Origin: Oreohelix idahoensis
Lineage: Eukaryota > Mollusca > Gastropoda > Stylommatophora > Oreohelicidae
Reading direction: 5' to 3'
DNA: 64,000 bases
Assembly: GCA_024509875.1 (NCBI GenBank)
Contig: JAMPIV010006391.1
Span: forward strand, 620,001-684,000
The notes under the pieces were generated by a model. That model searched no databases, had not been told where the DNA came from, and saw only the letters and a program-made list of their open reading frames with translations. Positions 52,431 through 62,297 of the stretch are shown in pieces (the first letter of the stretch is position 1; each line of letters starts with the position of its first letter). The position numbers and the translations under genes were made by a program.

Positions 52431-52592
52431 AACTTCTTCTTCCTCGTTCGTTCTGAATAGGACGGTGGTTGCGTTGTGTCTGTTTACGCCGGAGCTGTGA
52501 TATCTGCACCTTTTGGTCGACACATCCGACTTCAGCATGGCATTTTTTGAGACCGGGTTTGCCTTCCCTCTGCGATCCCTACTAACATTTTT
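52431..52592 (-). mobile_element. SINE-like retroposon, copy 2 (3' part)
   Basis: The minus strand matches 50627-50782 (GGGATCG-AGAGGGAAGGCAA, AGACACAACGCAACCA, GAACGAGGAAGAAGAAG). It lacks the 5' part of copy 1. Confidence 0.6.
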
Positions 52593-54005
52593 TGACGATA
52601 TCTGGGGAAAAAAATGTGACGTCACCAAAAAAAAAAAAAAAACAGTGAGGTCGCTTCTTCTATAAATTATATTGGAACAAAAAGTAGCCAGCTCCTCGAT
52701 ACATTCCTATTGTCTCTGTTGATGTCTCTTCTTACTTCTTTGTTTGCTTCTGTGGCGAGATGGATGTTTGATAGAAAATAGTAGAAATGGAGAATAGAAA
52801 TGGTGAACTAGTGTAGGGATGGCATAGGACAAGTCAGGTTTAACTGCACAGTTTTAGACAGTAGCTGTAGTAGAGAGCTGTGAAGTGTCACCTTCTCGCT
52901 AGACCTATCGTATGCTCCAAGGGTGTATCATTAATAGTTGATGTGAAATGCCGCTTGTTAATTATCCCTACCAATTTTAAAATATTAAATAATTCTCTTA
53001 ATTTCCACACAATAACAAAATTTCGATGAAACAAAGTCAATCAACTGCGATTTATCAAATGTATCTGTACAATTTATTAATTAAATTGGAAATTTGGTAA
53101 AGATTGCAGATATGTATTTACATAAATCAAAAGGTGGAAAATTATATGGTGTCAATGTCTTTATTCATCAATTCGGGCAATTCGTCACTTCCGGCTTTTG
53201 TTTCTTCAAAGTAATTATTACTTATGTACTTCAGGTCCGTTCATTGCAGCCACTTCTCGTCATACATCAGTTGTTGATGTAAAGATACTTAATCCACATG
53301 GTTAGGTAGCTGCAATGCTACTATCCGGCGAATGCAGAGGTGATCCTTGAATAACACACTGCAGTCTGGTATGCTTCTTATCAGGCACTTTTGTTGTGAC
53401 TCTCTCAGATAAGAACCTGAAACATATGCACAGATTATGATATCTATTTCCTATCACCAAGTCGATCCTCCGATGATGACGGGCCACTACTGATCAGAAT
53501 CCTCATTTAGACAACATAGTCCATGAGGCCGTGGTCATGTTAATCAAAGAAGAACGTCATACAATCAATAAAATACATCGTTAGACTATAGACATCATTT
53601 AACAATTTGTTTCTGAATTCTGTCTTAATTACTTCCCTTTGATCCTAAATCATACCAAAAGTGGTTTCCCTTTACATATATTACATCAATGAAATTTTAA
53701 ATTAAACGAAAGAAATGAAGGAATCGAAGAAGCAATGAAAGAAGAAGAGGAGGACGAATTAAGAATACGAACTCTTTGGCGTACAGCATTTAAAAGCTAA
53801 GCCCTGAAAAGGACTGTTACCTCTTACAGCTAGTATTGCGCAGTCCCGACAAGCATTTCTAGCTGCGTTATGCTGTTAAGGATTGTTCAGGTTATATTCA
53901 ATCTGGAAACCTTTTTCAGTTCTTAACACATGATTTAGAGTACCAAGGTTAAGTTATCAGCAGGTAATTCAAAGTCAATGCTAACATTAATATAATTATT
54001 GCAGC
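52593..54005. other. no feature seen
   Basis: AT-rich. An A17 run near 52626-52642 is the only low-complexity feature of note. No supported ORF. Confidence 0.35.
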
Positions 54006-54017
54006 AATGTATATAAC

Positions 54018-54230
54018 GCCCAATGGGCTGATCACCCGTTGGCTTGTCACACCGATTACGGAAACAACGGCAGATGGATCTATTTGTTGTTGCCCTAAAG
54101 ACGCCGCTAGGCGTGATGGGAAACTACAACAGAGAAAATCAATCTGCTGTTGCCCTTAAGACGCCACAAGACGTGATGGCCTCTGACTGCTTGGTCGGTC
54201 TTTGGCTAAGGACGGAAGAAGAAGAAGAAG
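54018..54230 (+). mobile_element. SINE-like retroposon with RTE-A tail, copy 2
   Basis: 213 bp with a perfect 12-bp target-site duplication, AATGTATATAAC (54006-54017 and 54231-54242). Head GGGCTGATCACCCGTTGGC, two partial copies of the RTE-A 3' end, then (GAA)n. This copy fixes both ends of the family. Confidence 0.92.
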
Positions 54231-54242
54231 AATGTATATAAC

Positions 54243-54829
54243 ACCAAAATACATGTAACCCAACGATTAATACAAGTTAACATACCTTTCAAACACTGTA
54301 TTACAGATCTGAGCTTATCACTTATGCAAGTCTGCTCACAAGCAGGTCGGCTTTGCTTTTCTCAGCTATGGACTGTAGCTATGTGGCTTCGACAAGCGCA
54401 TGTCAGTCCGCTGAACGTCTTTTCATCTATGAAAATTCGAGAGTCTGGAATTGAATCTGAGCAGGCTTATATACCCAACCTAGATCTAACCCTTTCCTTC
54501 TTGGAGGTTCGCGCCTGCGTTCACTTTGCTACTTTCGTGGGATTTCAATGTTATTGTGCGATTTTCCCGACACTATCATGATTGCATCGTCAGTTGTCAA
54601 AGATAATGATTTCCCACTGCCACAATTACATATATTTGTAGTTGCTATTTAAATTCCCCCCCCCCCAAAAAAAGAAGAATTATTCCGTTCGGGGCATCAA
54701 TCATAAAGTTATAGCCGAATTACTGGTGTGCAATTCATAATTTATCATAAAGACACTAGTTTACGTGGCAATCCAAGAGTGTCTTGCCAGTGTCGCTACA
54801 GCTTCTATGTACACTTCATGAGCCTTGGC
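54243..54829. other. no feature seen
   Basis: An 85-codon frame at 54324-54581 has no recognisable domain. A C9-A7 run lies near 54657. Nothing else supported. Confidence 0.35.
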
Positions 54830-55440
54830 TTTGGAGCTTCTGGTTTTGCTTCTGTTTAAATTTGTTCTTTCCCCCTCCCCCCTCGTCTTTTATCTTGTTG
54901 ATGATTTCTATTATTATCCCTGCTTTGTGCTGACGTTCTCTTTTTCCAGTACCTATCCACATGTCTTGTTCCATATATTTTTTATTTGTTGCCAGTGGTC
55001 TTCCATCTTTGCTACATATTCAGCTGTTGGAGTGTTTGGTATTTGTTGGATAATGAGATCGAGATCGAAAATGTGTCTCTTATTATTATTTTTTCCCTTA
55101 GATATCCCACAATAAAAGGTTGTCTATAGCTACAAGGTGTACGTACTGTTGTATATCTTTTGAGATTTAACTTTGTTCTGGCTAACGAAAGATAGCGATG
55201 CCACAACTGCTCCTCTGTATACCTTTACGTCATGTAATGGTGATCTAAACTTCTTATTTATGCGTTTGGTCAATCTCATTCTATGTTCTGTGTCCTGACT
55301 GTTTTTGTAGTCCACAAGTCCGATGTAAAGTGGTGAGTTCAGTTTCAAGTACTGTTCAGCTATTATGCGCAATGGGATGAGTGGTTTGTACATGATCTGT
55401 TTTGTCGAAAACCTGATCACTGCTCCATTGTCTGTCTTAT
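54830..55440 (-). mobile_element. RTE-like LINE fragment (endonuclease end)
   Basis: The minus strand reads RMRLTKRINKKFRSPLHDVK then VYRGA, similar to the endonuclease C-terminus of RTE-type LINEs (RSLxDVRVxRGAD). Before it is LRIIAEQYLKLNSPLYIGLV then DYKN, which looks like RT motif A (SLYINFIDYEKAFD). RT-like sequence upstream of EN-like sequence is the wrong order, so the fragment is rearranged. Decayed frames continue to about 54830. Confidence 0.5.
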
Positions 55441-56200
55441 ATTGTATAATGTTCCCTCCTATAGCAAGTTAATTAGAAGCCCAATGTTTATTAATACTTC
55501 TCAAAGTTTCGTTCATTGTACCAAGTCCATATTTATCCATGATTTTTCAGTTAAAATCTAGACCTCTTAGGGTCAAGGTAATTCTATTGCACAATTATGT
55601 ATTTTGTTGTTTAACCTTTCATGTGTTTATGTGTGTGTGTGTGTGTTTTTTTTTTAAGTAGCTTTGTTGCTGTGTCCAAATGGTATTTATGACTGACTTG
55701 ACCTAAGTTTTACTCATTCCATTACTCTCTGAGCTCCATATCCTACTGACCCATGCTTTAGGAAATATACTGCAGACTTCGTAGGCTATTTGGTTTAACG
55801 GCATTTCAAAATTTATCAAAGTTGCACATTCCTCCATTCTCATCCTGTAACAAGTGACTTGGCATCATAGTTTCAATTGAAAATGTAATAAACTGTTCTT
55901 TCTGGAAGATAATGCGTTTTTTTTTCTCTTCCCTTGTAAGACTATAAAAGTTGGGAATATCGGCGTTAAGCTTATATATTTTTGTACATGTTTCAATGCA
56001 ATAACGCTTTTAATAAACTCACACCCTTGTTTTATCTTATCAAGTTTCACCAAGAGCTAACCGTAACGCTCAATGATGGTGGATCAGACAAGACAGCCTA
56101 ATCAAGTGCGTATGCGCTATAACAAAACCGTTTGCACTAATGCCTAAAAACTGAGGTCAGCTTAGAGAGAATATAGACTCATGAAACCCGCAGAAGAATA
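55441..56200. other. no gene seen; (TG)n near 55630
   Basis: A short TG microsatellite (55628-55645) followed by T(9). No supported ORF. Confidence 0.35.
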
Positions 56201-56370
56201 GAAGATTGAGGAGGTCAACGAGATCCGTAGGAAAACGGTAGAACAGAAAGCCAAGGTAGCTGGGATCTCGTGGGAAGAGCTGGAAAAAAAAAAATTGGCC
56301 GAAATTAGAAATTAATGGCGTGCTAAAGTTCCATATGGAACGAAAAGGCTAAGTGGAAAGTAAAAGTAAC
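56200..56370 (+). mobile_element. possible LINE C-terminus relic
   Basis: The plus strand reads RRKTVEQKAKVAGISWEELE, then, after an A-run, LAEIRN-stop-WRAKVPYGTK, reminiscent of the last ~50 residues of RTE-type LINE proteins (WRRTVE...WEE...RxxWR). Too short to be sure. Confidence 0.25.
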
Positions 56371-56769
56371 GAAATTTATAATATTCGTAATTATTCCGTC
56401 ATATTTTGACTGGTTACATGCGCTCTAAATATAAGTATTAAAAAATCCCGCTGTTTGTAATATCCGGTATTTTTGGTCCTGATGACAGCACTTGCTGAAT
56501 GAAGTCTATTTTTAGTTGTTAGATAACTTCCTTTGTTAGAAACCCGGAACTTAACAAGTATTTACTCATAGTCACAGAGCATTTCCGTTCTTGGGAGCAG
56601 ACGGAAAGTAATAATAGTAGGCCTATTGAGAATGTCTAACATTGCGAGTAAGTTTTGTAATTGAATCAATGTAAGTTATTATAAATATGTGAGTAAAACA
56701 AAGATTTATCAGCCTCACACGATGCGACAAACGGTTGCAATGATCAACAGTGGGACTTATTCGATGCAG

Positions 56770-57092
56770 CCTTAAAACAGAATTCAGAGACGTGGAAATA
56801 AAGCGTTTAGGGCAGGTTTCGGCAACCCAGGGGCTGTTGGGATCTGTTGTAGTAACACTGAGCCCTCTAAAGATCTATCGTACGAATTGCAACGTTCTTT
56901 TGGAGATTACAGCTGGATGAGTAAGATTCATCGATTACCTCTTTCCCCCCTCCCCCCAATTACACACACATATATAGTAGATCTTTAGAGGACTCAGTGT
57001 TACTAAAGTAGATTCTAAAAGCTCCTGGGTTGCCGAAACCTGCCCTAAACCCTTAATTACTACGTCTCTGAATTCTGTTTTAAGGCCGCATT
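56770..57092. repeat. ~110-bp inverted repeat pair
   Basis: 56770-56879 and the reverse complement of about 56980-57092 share CTTAAAACAGAATTCAGAGA, TTTAGGGCAGGTTTCGGCAA and CTCTAAAGATCTA. Outside the right arm, TCTCCAAAAGAGCATTGCAA is also an inverted match to 56885-56908, which lies inside the pair, so the unit is permuted. This suggests two repeat units in opposite orientation rather than one MITE. Confidence 0.75.
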
Positions 57093-57129
57093 GAAGGTAA
57101 TCTCCAAAAGAGCATTGCAATTCGTTCCG

Positions 57130-57735
57130 CACAGAATATGAGTCTCAAGCTTTTCCAGCATTTACTAGATATCAATTAACAACCCAGAACACGTTCATGC
57201 ATACCAGTAGATACCCAGGTTGGAAATGCATGGAGAAACTAGTACATTTGGATGCCCTAAATGCATCAATTAATAACAGTAGTATACACAAACTGGTGGT
57301 ATCACCATGTTAGCTTCAAATAAAACCAGAGACAGACTACCACCTGTCAGGCATAATTAATAAAGCACCTGATATGGAAACTTATCCAAAACAAAGCCAG
57401 GAAATATATTCAATAAATATCAAAGAACAGTATTACAGTGTACATAGATGAGTCGGAAGGAGAAAATAACAAATTACTGATAGGGATTTATGTTCCCATG
57501 TGGCAAATGGTGAAAGGAAATAGTACAACAGATCATACATTGGTTTTCATAGCAGAGATGGTTGTAATTCTAAACACTTTAGAAATCTTCTCAACAACCT
57601 TCCTCATAAATTGACAATATTAACAGATTCACTTTCAGATATTCAAGCTATAAGAAACTTATGAGAATGCAGTAGACTTGATATAGCAGAAGAGATATTA
57701 TTTACCTATGCTCCAGAGTCTTACTCAACACAGTT
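57130..57735 (+). mobile_element. LINE linker and RNase H relic (I/Nimb-like)
   Basis: A diverged copy of 3520-4090. It shares the linker (AATGCATGGAGAAACTAGT, CAATTAATAACAGT). RNase H remains as TVYIDESEGE, VFIAEMVVIL and LTDSLSDIQAIRNL in broken frames. Fully decayed. Confidence 0.75.
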
Positions 57736-57969
57736 AAAAAAAGTCAACTGGAAATTTTGAAACTGCAACTGTGTTGTAGAGCAACTCAATCCGCCTATTT
57801 GAGGTTAATTTATTTCTGGAACTCCTGGTTTATATTGTTCATACATTCGATAGGTATATCCAACATCTCAGGATTTGTAACGCAAGAATAATATTTACTG
57901 CAGCATTACAAGATAGTCAATCCTATATACTGAAATGGTGATCTAGGAACTATCTGCGTAAGGTAGGTA

Positions 57970-58150
57970 AAAGATCCCCTTACACGCCCATTGGGAATAT
58001 GGTGTTAGGCCCATATTTTCTTGACCATCGGCAGACTAGGGGTGATGTGGTCAGTATCACGCCGGCCACCTTAACCTTCCCAGAGTTGCTCTGGTACCCA
58101 GTTCATGGGGCTGGGTCGACCCCAGAGCTGTTAACGGTCTACAAAAAACT
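57970..58150 (+). repeat. dispersed ~190-bp repeat, copy 2
   Basis: Matches the reverse complement of 15285-15478 over most of its length. Confidence 0.75.
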
Positions 58151-58300
58151 ATCCGTATATTGCCATAAAGTTCTTACAAAAGTCTTCTGTGTGACTACAT
58201 AAAAGCTCATACATGTCAACTAGAACAGGTTACCCATAATCTGTACACATTTTTTTTTTTTTTTCGTTTTTAGATCTTTACAGCTGTACATACTTTCTGT

Positions 58301-58508
58301 TCCAACGGGCTGATCACCCGTTTGCCAGTCACTTCGATTACGGAAACAACAGCAAATGGGTTGATTTGCCGTTGCCCTAAAGACGCCATTAGGCGTGATG
58401 GGAAATAATGGCAAAGAAAACCTATCTGCTGTTGCCCTAAGACGCCACTAGGCGTAATGGCCACTGACCGCTTTGACGGTCGGTGGCTAAGGACGGAAGA
58501 AGAAGATG
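58301..58508 (+). mobile_element. SINE-like retroposon with RTE-A tail, copy 3
   Basis: Same structure as the copies at 16685 and 54018, with a shorter GAA tail. Target-site duplication CTTTCTGT at 58293-58300 and 58509-58516. Confidence 0.88.
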
Positions 58509-58769
58509 CTTTCTGTAGACCTACAGGTTTTTTGGCTAATTATTAACCTGTTACAGTTTCATATACCCAAAAATGCCAGCACACAAAAACTAACATCCTG
58601 TCAAAAACGGCTGGAAAAAAACAAACCATAAAAACTTGTCCATCGTTGCCCCATATCAATGAGATTTTGGTATTTGGCAAGACCTGGGTTATAAATTGAT
58701 TTTTGGTAAATGTAAAGCTTCAATTTTCTTACTTTTTTTCTCAATCAATCAAGTGATTTTTAAAATAGT

Positions 58770-58917
58770 CATGGCTTTCCGGGCAATGGAATCTTTGCTT
58801 TGGGAGCTGAGAAGTCACTTGGTATTTGATCAGGGCGATGATGATGTGGCCAAATCAGATGTGCATATTGCATATGGGTCTGATTTAAACTCTGACAGCG
58901 ACACTGATAAAAGTTAA
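58770..58917 (+). other. short acidic ORF, unknown
   Basis: From ATG at 58770 the frame reads MAFRAMESLLWELRSHLVFD, then an acidic Asp/Ser-rich tail (YGSDLNSDSDTDKS) before the stop at 58915-58917. After the stop, the same frame continues as acidic sequence (SSERSKPNNIDDISNEGG). Composition looks coding-like, perhaps the N-terminal part of a transposase or a retrocopy, but no family is recognised and no splice signals are convincing. Confidence 0.25.
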
Positions 58918-59081
58918 TCCAGTGAAAGAAGTAAGCCTAATAATATTGATGACATATCAAACGAAGGAGGTAGTCAATGATGCATACTAAAGTTAAAATT
59001 TGTGAATTTGTAGGAAATCCTGGACCTTAACACACTCTAGATCTAGTTTATCTGGTCACAGACTAGAGATGTGACGGGTTC

Positions 59082-59263
59082 ATGGCAAAAGTCATAGCTG
59101 TGGAGGTAGGTGCAAGAAGGCTAGTGGCTGTCTCAGTTTATGATCTTCTGAAACTATTGGGTGTCAAAGGACAGTCTGTACATAAAGGGCTCAGTGAAAC
59201 TGCGGAAAGGGCAACATGCTGGCTGTGGAGTTACCGTAACGGACAATGGAGTTTAAGACAGTA
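59082..59263 (+). pseudogene. C-terminal fragment of a reverse-transcriptase-type protein
   Basis: Reads AKVIAVEVGARRLVAVSVYD, then LLKLLGVKGQSVHKGLSETA and ERATCWLWSYRNGQW. From memory, the pattern EVG-R-G...L...LG..G...K......AE-AS-WLW is the C-terminus of a widespread invertebrate retroelement RT family. Only about 60 codons remain and the upstream RT is absent. The ATG is internal. Confidence 0.45.
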
Positions 59264-59329
59264 ATTTATTTACAACATAATGGTTATTTTCACAGTTGTT
59301 TCCAGCTGGCAGTATGGATAGAACCACAC

Positions 59330-59455
59330 AGGAGTGAAGTTGAAAGTTGCAACCAAGGTGGAGTGGGTTCAATTCCCAGTGCAGGCTGGAAAGACAACAG
59401 GAGGCTGACACTAGGGAGTCACGACTGACACACACACACCCTGTGTGATTATTAA
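59330..59455 (+). mobile_element. possible tRNA-like SINE relic
   Basis: GGTTCAATTCC at 59366-59376 matches the RNA polymerase III B box. An A box about 35-50 bp upstream is not convincing, and no second copy is in the window. Confidence 0.3.
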
Positions 59456-59569
59456 AGGACCTAAACACTTGACCAACAGGTGGAATCTTTATGATGATCA
59501 GATTTCCTCCTGTTGTGACACTCCGTATTGAGCTTCGTATCATATCATATGTGAAGAATAGTACCAGAG

Positions 59570-59800
59570 GTGCTCAAAACAAAACATGGAAATAGTGGTA
59601 AACAAGAACTTATGAGAAAGCTCGAGCGGAAAAAAAATATGCTCATTTGTTTTCTCAAAGAACAAAACGGTCATTGTATGTTTGCTTTTCCTATCTTTGT
59701 ATGGTTTTTTTTATTTTTTTGTACACGTTTTTCAGATTATTTTGTACAGGGTTTTCATCTCCAGGGGTTGGCATGTATGAAAGCCCCCTTCATGTTTATA
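59570..59800 (+). repeat. dispersed repeat with GTACAGG motifs, copy 2
   Basis: 59700-59790 matches the minus strand of 4868-4990. Shared sequence is TTTTGTACA...TTTTCATCTCC...GGCATGTATG. The rest of the interval has no match. Confidence 0.5.
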
Positions 59801-61012
59801 AGTCATATGGGTTGATGTGTCAGCTGTTCTTACGTACATAAAAAACATCATTGTGTACTAGTTGTGGAAACATCATATGGGTCTAAATCAAAAGGAACCC
59901 ACCTTGTATAGAAACTTGTGGCATGAACCCTGGTTGCTTGGCAGAAAGATATAAATGTTTTTGGAAGACTTCTATAATTTATTTAATTTTTGTATAGTTC
60001 TTACACTCTGTAGTAAGAATTTTTGAGTCCATGTAATTATGTTTCGGGAACCAGGTTGTCTCTTGATGTGTAGAAGCTAATCGGTTTCTTTGTAAATAAA
60101 ACATCTGTTCAACTCTGCCATTGCTCGAAAACTCTTTTTTCTTTACATGTCACCCCCGAGCAACAAAAAATAATCTATCAATCTTTACATGACAACTTCC
60201 TTGAACTAATGCAATGAACAGTTATCATATCTCTAAGATCAGTATGGAGATTATAACTTCTCCTATGGCGTCATTAAAAAAATTGCTGTAATTCTAGAAT
60301 ATGTGCTGCCGGTCACAGTAAATGGCAGTACATCACTGTAGTAAAGTATAAAAGTACATCACTGTCAAAAGTACATCACTGTAGTAAGTATAAAAGCTTT
60401 CGTTGAAAAAGTATTAGTTATCCAAGGTAAAGTGGAGGCTGAAAGAATAAGGCGATGAAACAGTACAAAAATATAAACTGTCATTGTTCTAGAACTGTTC
60501 CCCAGGGGAATAGCTAGGATAGAACTTCCAAAATGTCACAAACAGAAGTATTGTAACAAAGCATAATAAGTTTTTTGTCATTACATTCTTAGGAAATTAT
60601 TAATTTCAAAGAATAAAAAACAGGTCACACACTTGTAAAAATGAGACAATTCAGTGCACATCAGAAGAAGGGAAAGAACATATTATTTACACATGAATGC
60701 TGTGGGTGTTATATATGACAATGAATGTAAATAGCTGCAGGAATACTCTTGTGTATAATGTAAAATTCTGTCAGTAAAAATTATTAGAAAATACAAGCTA
60801 AAAAAATTATAAATTAATTACCAAACCTTGTCTGTAATGCCTAATTTCCCAGAAGTTCCAGAAAACATTCTGAACAAGAAAAATAATGTGATTTTTATTA
60901 TGCCGGATACAGAGTGCAACTGAATGATGTTGGAATGAAGTAGGCAGTAGCTACTGTCGCATTTGGATTATCAGAATTAACAGCTAATTGATTTTTTATT
61001 GTATTGCATCAG
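59801..61012. other. no gene; short degenerate tandem repeat at 60327-60395
   Basis: The phrase AGTACATCACTGT recurs three times between about 60328 and 60383. No other supported feature. Confidence 0.4.
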
Positions 61013-61109
61013 TTGATACAACAGATGCCCTTGGAGATGGTCATATGGATCAGACCGATGCTCTGGGGGTTGATAAGAGGGATGAGACTGATGCCAGAGG
61101 TCAGTCAAG
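61013..61109 (+). CDS. possible internal coding exon, unknown gene
   Basis: A pyrimidine-rich acceptor (TTTTTATTGTATTGCATCAG|) and a consensus donor (TCAAG|GTAAGG) bound 97 bp. In one frame it reads DTTDALGDGHMDQTDALGVD then KRDETDARGQS, an acidic peptide with a repeated TDALG unit. A second frame is also open (LIQQMPLEMVIWIRP), so coding is not proved. No neighbouring exons were found. Confidence 0.35.
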
Positions 61110-62255
61110 GTAAGGCACTAATTGGTATTTACTGTTTTTCCCAAATTGTAATTGTCTTTAGAATTAAATTATGGCTATCTGCTTTTGTCAGTTGTCCTGT
61201 AATGGTATATATTTTTTGTATGATTACTGGCCTCTTGTAAATACTAAAGGAAGAAAAAAAAACACACACAAGCAGAACAAAGACAACACATTACAGAAAC
61301 ACAACAAAGACACACACGCACACAAATACATACCTATACTTTGGTCTTGTCATGTTAGAGTTCTAGTGTGATATTCTAATTACAGGAGAACCTCCATAAT
61401 CTGGACTAACTGGAGCCGTGAGTCGTTCGGATGAGAAAAAAATTGTTAGGAATTTCTATCATTATTAAAAAAATGCTGATCTGTGAACTAAAAAAAAAAG
61501 AGGGTGTAACAATGAAAAAACACTGAGTTGTAATTAAAATCTTTTTATTCATAGGTTACAGGATGAAGGAAATTTTCAACAGCATCATTTTTTAACTTCA
61601 TTTCTTTGTTGCTGGGTGTGGTAAAGTGGGATGATATTAATATTTATAGGGGACTTAGTGTACTGACTGAGATCAGCTGTGAAGGTATCTGTATCTAATA
61701 AGTGTGGTGTATTACAGATGACCTTACTTGCTACCACATTTATACCTCAGTCAGAATTATTCTGGAATATTGTGATGACTACGTTGAATGTCTAGGGTTA
61801 TGAAAATGATGAAGTGTAAGTCACAACAACAACAGACAGATAAACAATTTAATTTATTCCACAACACTTTACAACACTGTGACACTCACACACATATAAC
61901 ACTCTATAAGACTATCTTAAATGAGTCAAGTGTAAAGTTTCAAATATATATGTAATAATGCCTTTCAATAATAGATATCCTGATTCAACTACACAGTGAA
62001 CCAGGAATCACAATCAAATGTAATTACAATTTATAAATATGATCTTTGTATTGACATAATTTATTAGTATTATCCTATGTGTGTAAGTTGTGAAGTAGTA
62101 CTATGAGGTAATACTGGTTTTGTTTTTCAAGCTAGATTGTTGTTTGTCATCATGACTTCAAGTGTTTGATTATCGTGGAAATAGTATTGGGAAAAGTTCA
62201 CAGTTCCTGTCATTTGAAACAATTTATTGTCCCTCTGTGTTTAATATAATGTCAA

Positions 62256-62260
<5 letters not shown>
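61110..62260. other. no feature seen
   Basis: AT-rich, with CA-rich patches (61260-61330) but no supported ORF or repeat. Confidence 0.35.

Positions 62261-62293
<33 letters not shown>
62261..62293. repeat. G(33) homopolymer
   Basis: 33 consecutive G residues, able to form G-quadruplexes. The assembled length is doubtful. The 124-codon ORF across it is a homopolymer artefact. Confidence 0.95.

Positions 62294-62297
<4 letters not shown>

Noticed and set aside
53700..53760. GAA-rich patch as another RTE-A tail
   Set aside because: No RTE-A 3' end precedes it, and the GAA spacing is irregular.
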